Shown piece after piece: positions 58,897-64,000 of a stretch of DNA of 64,000 bases. Origin of the DNA: Helicobacter sp. MIT 99-5507 (GTDB lineage: Bacteria > Campylobacterota > Campylobacteria > Campylobacterales > Helicobacteraceae). The stretch is taken from the NCBI RefSeq assembly GCF_003364295.1, contig NZ_NXLO01000002.1, positions 186,001-250,000 of the forward strand, in the 5' to 3' direction. The position numbers and the translations under genes were made by a program. The notes beneath the pieces are model-generated. The model did not search any database and was not told the origin of the DNA. It saw only the letters and a program-made list of their open reading frames with translations. The stretch's first letter is position 1; each line of letters begins with the position of its first letter.

Positions 58897-59905
58897 TTTA
58901 ATGATTCTATCTTTGATATTAGCAGCATCATATCTAATAATAAACTTAATAGAGCCAAAAGCTGATAATTTTATAAGCCTAAATGATAATAAAATAGAGA
59001 ATATAAACAGAAAGATAACACAACCAAAACAAGATTCCAATGCTACAATGGCATACACAATACAATACAAAAAAAGAGTTGATTACAGCAATAATCCTAC
59101 CTCATCAGAAGTGCTAGATTATAAAGACAATATAATAGAAGAAAAAGTTATACCAAAACAAGAAGAAAACAAAGAAGAAAAACCCAAAGTGCAATATCAA
59201 GATATATTGCAAGATTCTAAACCAAAAATCGTAATAATAATTGATGATGTATTAAATATCAAACAATTAAATGATATAAAATCAATAGATTTAAAGATCA
59301 CTCCATCGATATTTCCAAACAATAATAATGATATGATAAATGCTGTTAATAATCTTGATTTCTTTATGATACATTTACCACTAGAGGCAAAAAGATATAC
59401 AGATGAATTAGATACGATAAAAATAGGAGATTCTATTGATAGAATGAGAGAAAAAATACAATCTATAAAATCATCTATGCCAAATGTAAAATATATCAAT
59501 AATCATACAGGAAGTAAATTTACAGCAAATAAAGAAAGTGTAGAGACATTACTAAGTGTATTAGATGATAATAAAATAAAATTTGTCGATAGTAGAACTA
59601 CACCAGATACAAAACTAAATGAAATTGCAAAAGAGCAAAATAGATTGATTTTACATAGAGATATTTTTATAGATAATAACCTTGATGCAAATGCACTAAA
59701 TAAGCAAATCAAAGAAGGTATAAAAATTGCAAAAAAAAGAGGTTATGCCATACTTATAGCACATCCTCATAAAGAAACATTGCAGGCATTAAAACTAGCA
59801 AAAGAGAATCTATTTAAAGATGTTGATATAATTTATCTAAATGAATTAGATGAAATATTACAAAATGCAAAAATAACGCGATATGCCCAAAAGTTTCATA
59901 AATGA
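58880..59905 (+). CDS. Divergent polysaccharide deacetylase family protein (YibQ-like)
   Basis: The 341-residue protein has an N-terminal signal anchor (residues 5-23), a ~90-residue charged linker and a deacetylase-fold domain with IIIDDV, FMIHLPLEA, NNHTGSKF and ILIAHPH motifs. The family is remote from classic peptidoglycan deacetylases and its substrate is unknown. It probably acts in the periplasm. The 3' end overlaps the next gene by 4 bases (ATGA). In Campylobacter a homologue lies near dprA, as I recall. Confidence 0.82.
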   Translation: MKKIHNLMILSLILAASYLIINLIEPKADNFISLNDNKIENINRKITQPKQDSNATMAYTIQYKKRVDYSNNPTSSEVLDYKDNIIEEKVIPKQEENKEEKPKVQYQDILQDSKPKIVIIIDDVLNIKQLNDIKSIDLKITPSIFPNNNNDMINAVNNLDFFMIHLPLEAKRYTDELDTIKIGDSIDRMREKIQSIKSSMPNVKYINNHTGSKFTANKESVETLLSVLDDNKIKFVDSRTTPDTKLNEIAKEQNRLILHRDIFIDNNLDANALNKQIKEGIKIAKKRGYAILIAHPHKETLQALKLAKENLFKDVDIIYLNELDEILQNAKITRYAQKFHK

Positions 59906-62004
59906 ATAATATTGATATAACAAATAGATTCCATCTCAAAGGAAGTATTTTAAGTATCAATAAATCAAATGATGATTTAATCATAATAAATCAAAATTAT
60001 TCTGTATTTAAAATAGATATAAAAACAATGCGATTAAAAGAGCTAGCTACGCTATTGCATACAAAAGAATTGCCACATAAATATTCAAAAACAACAAGTG
60101 CAAATTCAAATCTAATAAGCCTAGCAGAAAATGAATCAAATATATTATCCATTGCAGAAATACAAGATATTACTAAAATAATTGCAAGACTAGATTATCA
60201 TAAAAAGACTATTAGTGCTTCAGCATTTTCAAATGATAATAATATACTTGCAAGCGGTGGAGAAGATGGCAGGGTGCATATCTATGATACAAATAAATTT
60301 CAAAAAATAATGACACTTCCTTATCGCCCAGATTATATATCAAATCTTAATTTTTCTAAAGATTCTAGATTCTTATTTGCTTCGTGTTTTAATAAATCAA
60401 ATATGATATTTGACTACCAAAGAGCAAAAACTACAAATATATTTAACACAAATGAAGTTGTAGAATGGGCTGATTTTTTTGATAATAATTCAAAATTATT
60501 TATGGTGTTAAGAAATTCAAATTCTATCATCTATGATATAAGAGCAAATCAAACAATAAATATTTCTACACCATTTACATCATGGCCATCTATATTTTGC
60601 ATAAATGATGATGAAAAACTAGCAATAGTTGGCTCAAGAGATTCTACGATTTATATAATCAATCTAGATGAAAATACAAAAATATTCAGCATAAAGCTTG
60701 ATAATACAAGTGGGATTAGCTCGCTATATTTGTATTTAGGAAAAATTTTTGTTGGTTTTACAAATGGAGAGTTAATTATTATAAATTATAATGACAAAGA
60801 TGGTGAATTTATAGAATCTTGCAATAAAAAAGACTATAAAAAAGCAGCCATTATGCTAGATAAAAATATCTTTTTATCGTTACTTCCTTGTGCAAAGATT
60901 TTTGATGATGATTGGGAAGATGTATTAAAAGATGCTACAAAATTATTAAGTGATAACAAAATAGATGAAGCACTAGAACTTGTAGATCCATTTCTAAGAG
61001 ATGAAAGAAAAAAAGAAGCTTTTAATTTTTATCTAAATTCTAAAGATATTCTAAAAAAATTTCGAAATCTAATAGATGAAAAATCATATGAAGAAGCCTA
61101 CAATATGGCTTTGCAAATAAAATTTTTGCTTAAAACTTCCTATTTTCAAGATTTAGAAAATATATGGCACAAAACCTTTAATCATGCAAAAAAATTAATA
61201 GAAGAAAACCAAAATAATGCAGAATCTGCAAAAAAGATTCTAGAGCCATTTCTAAAAACACCAAAAAAATCTACAATAATGCAACTTTTAAATAATATCA
61301 ATATTTTTAAAGATGCAGAGATATTTGTAAAAGAGCAAAATTTCAAAGAATATTTTTTACTAACTTCTAATTTTTCATATCTAAAAGATACAGAGCTATA
61401 CAAAAAAGTATTAATGCTTGGTGATAATATATACCAAAAAGCAATAAATTGTGAAAATAATAAACAATATGATGAATTTGAAAGACTAGCAAAGTTTTTA
61501 CAAAATTTTCCCTCATACAAGGATATTATAACAAGCCACTTAGTCTCAATATCAAAAAAACTAGAAATGCTAGAGCTTATTGCTGCAAACAAAAAAGATA
61601 AAGTATATAAGCTTGCCTTAGAATTTGAAGAATTGCAATATCTAAGCGAATTTAAAGACTATTGCAAAGAATTTGATACTTTGTGCAAACAAGCAAAAGA
61701 TTTAGCATTTGATGGTAAAGTAGATGCACTAGAAAATATATTTCAAGATTATATAAAAATTGAATATTGGAGTGAAAATATAAAAAATATATACAAAATT
61801 GCCTATATTCAAGATTTTAAAAATCATATAAATGATACGATAAATTGGACAAAAAGTATAAATAACTATATCGATATTTTTGGAAAAGATGATGAGATTT
61901 TAGAATTTTGCAATAAAAACAAGTTGGATTCTGTACTTGAAAATAGTGATGATGAAAGAATAAAAATAACCTTTAGATATCAAAAAACATTGATACAGCA
62001 ATGA
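59902..62004 (+). CDS. WD40-type beta-propeller plus alpha-helical repeat protein
   Basis: The 700-residue protein has no signal peptide or membrane helix. Residues 1-300 show repeated WD40-like blades, clearest at 109-130 (FSNDNNILASGGEDGRVHIY) and 151-171. Residues ~305-700 are helical repeats with no obvious catalytic motif, some of TPR or solenoid type. The propeller-then-solenoid order resembles coat and scaffold proteins by topology only. It overlaps both neighbours by 4 bases (deacetylase and dprA), so all are coupled. A cytoplasmic scaffold function is inferred. Confidence 0.75.
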   Translation: MNNIDITNRFHLKGSILSINKSNDDLIIINQNYSVFKIDIKTMRLKELATLLHTKELPHKYSKTTSANSNLISLAENESNILSIAEIQDITKIIARLDYHKKTISASAFSNDNNILASGGEDGRVHIYDTNKFQKIMTLPYRPDYISNLNFSKDSRFLFASCFNKSNMIFDYQRAKTTNIFNTNEVVEWADFFDNNSKLFMVLRNSNSIIYDIRANQTINISTPFTSWPSIFCINDDEKLAIVGSRDSTIYIINLDENTKIFSIKLDNTSGISSLYLYLGKIFVGFTNGELIIINYNDKDGEFIESCNKKDYKKAAIMLDKNIFLSLLPCAKIFDDDWEDVLKDATKLLSDNKIDEALELVDPFLRDERKKEAFNFYLNSKDILKKFRNLIDEKSYEEAYNMALQIKFLLKTSYFQDLENIWHKTFNHAKKLIEENQNNAESAKKILEPFLKTPKKSTIMQLLNNINIFKDAEIFVKEQNFKEYFLLTSNFSYLKDTELYKKVLMLGDNIYQKAINCENNKQYDEFERLAKFLQNFPSYKDIITSHLVSISKKLEMLELIAANKKDKVYKLALEFEELQYLSEFKDYCKEFDTLCKQAKDLAFDGKVDALENIFQDYIKIEYWSENIKNIYKIAYIQDFKNHINDTINWTKSINNYIDIFGKDDEILEFCNKNKLDSVLENSDDERIKITFRYQKTLIQQ

Positions 62005-62786
62005 TAAATACACTTAAAATACCAAAATCACTAGAATCTTTAAAAAAGCCACCAAAAGAATTGTTTTATATAGGAAATAAAAAGTTATTAGATAATTTTA
62101 AAGTAGCCATCGTTGGCACAAGGCGTCCAAATCAATATACACAAATAATAACTGCAACGCTAGCACAAAAAATAAGTAAATATGCCACAATAATAAGTGG
62201 TGGGGCGATAGGGATTGATTTTATCGCACATACAAATTCAATGCCAAATACAATAATGATATCCCCAGGAAGTCTAGATATCACATATCCAAAAGAAAAT
62301 AGCAAACTAATAAATGATATAAAAAATAAAGCTTTGATAATTAGTGAGTATGAAAGCCCATATTTTCCTAAAAAATATAGCTTTCTTGAAAGAAACAGAA
62401 TAGTTATTGCATTGAGTGATATAGTGATATTTCCACAAGGTGATCTAAATAGTGGCACAAACTATAGTGCAAAAATCGCAATAGAATTAAACAAACCAAT
62501 ATGGACAATTCCGCATAGATACAAAGAAAGCCCTCTTAGTGAATATTTAATCATAAATAAATATGCAAAAGTGATTTATGATATTGATGATTTTATAAGA
62601 GATTCTATTCTAGATTCTAAAATACAAAATACACAATCTTTAGAATCTAAAAATGATGAGATTTTAGAATTTTGCAAAAATGCACCTAGCTTTGAAGTAG
62701 CTTTAGAAAAATTTGGAGATAGAATCTTAGAATATGAATTTATGGGGCTTTTAGTGCGTCAAAACAATAAGATAAAAACAAAATGA
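62001..62786 (+). CDS. dprA: DNA-processing protein DprA
   Basis: DprA protects incoming single-stranded DNA and loads RecA in transformation. The 261 residues include VAIVGTRRPN, ISGGAIGID and PQGDLNSGTNYSAKIA of the Rossmann-fold domain, followed by a short C-terminal winged-helix-like domain. It is short, without an N-terminal SAM domain, as in H. pylori (HP0333). It overlaps ruvX by 4 bases. Confidence 0.95.
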   Translation: MINTLKIPKSLESLKKPPKELFYIGNKKLLDNFKVAIVGTRRPNQYTQIITATLAQKISKYATIISGGAIGIDFIAHTNSMPNTIMISPGSLDITYPKENSKLINDIKNKALIISEYESPYFPKKYSFLERNRIVIALSDIVIFPQGDLNSGTNYSAKIAIELNKPIWTIPHRYKESPLSEYLIINKYAKVIYDIDDFIRDSILDSKIQNTQSLESKNDEILEFCKNAPSFEVALEKFGDRILEYEFMGLLVRQNNKIKTK

Positions 62787-63157
62787 TAGCAATAGACTTT
62801 GGATTAAAAAAAATAGGAATAGCACAATATATAAATGGCATTATTTTGCCACTTGCACCAATCATTAGAAGAAATAGAAATGATGCTGCTAAAAGATTAA
62901 ATGAGCTATTAATAGAAAAAAATACAAAGATTCTAATAATTGGTATAGCAAATGAAGAAATGCAAAGACGAATAAACCATTTTATCACACTTTTAAATTT
63001 TAGTGGAGAAATAAAATTTGTAGATGAAAGCTTGAGTTCAAAAGAAGCAGAAGAAATGTTGCAAAATAGAGATAATAGTCACATAATGCGAAAAAATGGC
63101 ACTATTGATAGCATAAGTGCAATGATAATAATGCAAAGATATTTAAAGTCTAATTAG
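62783..63157 (+). CDS. ruvX: YqgF/RuvX-type Holliday junction resolvase-like protein
   Basis: The 124 residues have the RNase H-fold AIDFGLKKIGIA start, LIIGIA, the VDESLSSKEAEE acidic motif and TIDSISAMIIMQ with the last acidic residue. Members act in 16S rRNA 5' maturation. It matches HP0334 and overlaps the convergent mreC by 8 bases. Confidence 0.93.
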   Translation: MIAIDFGLKKIGIAQYINGIILPLAPIIRRNRNDAAKRLNELLIEKNTKILIIGIANEEMQRRINHFITLLNFSGEIKFVDESLSSKEAEEMLQNRDNSHIMRKNGTIDSISAMIIMQRYLKSN

Positions 63158-63956
63158 AATCATCAATGCTATCTTCTATAGGCATAGAAATATCAATAAG
63201 CCAAAAATATCCTATATCATTATTTTGATTATACAAATCAACTTCTGCAACAATATACCCATATTCTTGTGATACTTTTTTTATCTTACCAACTTTAATA
63301 CCTTCAAAAAAGATTCCATCTAACCCACTTGTAACGACTTCATCTCCTATTTTAATCTCATTCCAAGCATTAATATATTCAATTGCAATATTTCCATTTG
63401 TATTATTTTTTAGGATTCCAACTGACTTAGAATCTCCAATATAAACACTATAACTAGCCTTAGAATCTCCATTTAAAATACCAACTAAGCCACCATTTGA
63501 ATTTAATGCAACTCCTGCTGCATATCCATTTCTAATAAGTCCAAATATTTTATTTTCATCTGTATTGCTAAACTCATCACTTTTTAGCCATATTTGTGAA
63601 TAGTTGCCCATATTTACATATGAATAAGCCTTCACCAAAAAAATATTAGGTAGGTTTGGCTTTTTGTTGATATTTAACAATGTAAGAAGTTTTTTATTTT
63701 CACTTTCTAAAGTAAGCAATCTAGCTTGTAGTCTCTCATTTTGTAATTTTACATTGCCTAGATTCTCTATTTCTTCTGCTTGGTATATGTATTTATCAAA
63801 TGCTAATGATATATTATCTTTTATATTAAATACATTTTCTCTAACAAAATTATTAATCAAAGTAGCATATGTAAATATACCTTTATTAATCTCAAGCACA
63901 AACAAAATGCACATAATAATTATGCTAATCCATAATGTTTTATTGTGCTTTTTCAT
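63150..63956 (-). CDS. mreC: Rod shape-determining protein MreC
   Basis: MreC anchors the elongasome in the inner membrane. The 268 residues have an N-terminal membrane helix (about 8-22), a coiled coil (65-100) and the paired beta-barrel periplasmic domain (VVTSGLDGIFFEGIKVGKI). The gene follows mreB on the minus strand; the start has only a weak ribosome-binding site. Confidence 0.93.
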   Translation of the reverse strand: MKKHNKTLWISIIIMCILFVLEINKGIFTYATLINNFVRENVFNIKDNISLAFDKYIYQAEEIENLGNVKLQNERLQARLLTLESENKKLLTLLNINKKPNLPNIFLVKAYSYVNMGNYSQIWLKSDEFSNTDENKIFGLIRNGYAAGVALNSNGGLVGILNGDSKASYSVYIGDSKSVGILKNNTNGNIAIEYINAWNEIKIGDEVVTSGLDGIFFEGIKVGKIKKVSQEYGYIVAEVDLYNQNNDIGYFWLIDISMPIEDSIDDSN

Positions 63957-63966
63957 ATACTAAGGA

Positions 63967-64000
63967 TTATTCTTCATATACTAATTGTTCTAAGATTCCA
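63967..64000 (-). CDS. mreB: C-terminal end of a gene, probably mreB (truncated by window edge)
   Basis: Only ten residues and a stop are visible (GILEQLVYEE). The identity rests on the mreB-mreC order that is near universal, and on an acidic C-terminal end; the sequence itself is too short. Confidence 0.45.
   Translation of the reverse strand, partial: GILEQLVYEE

Overview
The window looks like a chromosome segment of a Helicobacter, probably a non-pylori species (order Campylobacterales). It is very AT-rich, almost wholly coding, and uses Shine-Dalgarno-like AAGGA sites. Many gene neighbourhoods match H. pylori blocks as I remember them: tig-clpP; nifS-nifU; nadE-lpxK; gmk, an acidic low-complexity protein, nucT, tatA and argS; prmC-M48 peptidase; lgt through glyQ; rpoN-lptB-tsaE-dnaX; csd4 with the FliS co-chaperone; acpS-fliL-rsmD; minD-minE-dprA-ruvX; and mreB-mreC. 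No rRNA, tRNA, CRISPR array, transposase or integrase was seen. No stretch longer than 300 bases lacks a gene.

Layout. 1-3000 (minus): a degenerate GGDEF protein, clpP and tig. 3044-7492 (plus): fliI, nifS-nifU for Fe-S assembly, and a compact flavoprotein. 7653-10892 (minus): yedF/tusA-yedE, lpxK and nadE. 10993-18567: an MsbA-type exporter with an apparently leaderless start, then gmk and the acidic protein (minus), nucT, tatA, argS and gpsA (plus). 18564-20667: two divergent surface-glycan genes. A GT10 fucosyltransferase-like gene and an FkbM-type methyltransferase gene each carry a 9-base G/C tract. As sequenced the first is in frame (ON) and the second is frameshifted (OFF). 20669-29698: a ten-gene minus-strand run (prmC, M48 peptidase, lgt, STAS-like, RluA, waaA, HP0958-like zinc ribbon, Nif3, glyQ, polytopic membrane protein).

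29829-36469: a gamma-carbonic-anhydrase-like gene, metB-cysK, lctP (minus), a peroxiredoxin and a split ThrE-type exporter. The metB-cysK-lctP block differs in local word usage and may be acquired. 36520-40283 (minus): a haem-c-like diguanylate cyclase and glmS. 40448-45648: outer-membrane phospholipase A (plus), then a CoA-binding protein, rpoN, lptB, tsaE and dnaX (minus). 45759-48903 (plus): ilvB, ilvH, lpxD. 48906-55013: HP1076-like co-chaperone (minus), csd4 (plus), then acpS, fliL, rsmD, an HP0811-like protein, priA with a probable CTG start, and two small coiled-coil proteins (minus). 55101-63157 (plus): uvrB, an orphan pseudopilin, and a tightly coupled set minD, minE, polysaccharide deacetylase, a 700-residue beta-propeller plus helical-repeat protein, dprA and ruvX. 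mreC and the end of mreB close the window on the minus strand.

Functionally the window combines housekeeping, flagellar assembly (fliI, fliL, rpoN, an HP0958 homologue, an HP1076 homologue), envelope and LPS synthesis (lpxK, waaA, lpxD, lptB, msbA), cell shape and division (csd4, mreC, minDE) and switchable surface glycan genes. The points most worth a second look are the paired phase-variable genes, the propeller/solenoid protein between a deacetylase and dprA, the CTGA-coupled priA start, and a strongly over-represented AGATTCT/AGAATCT word that occurs in all three codon frames and in inverted pairs at terminators.
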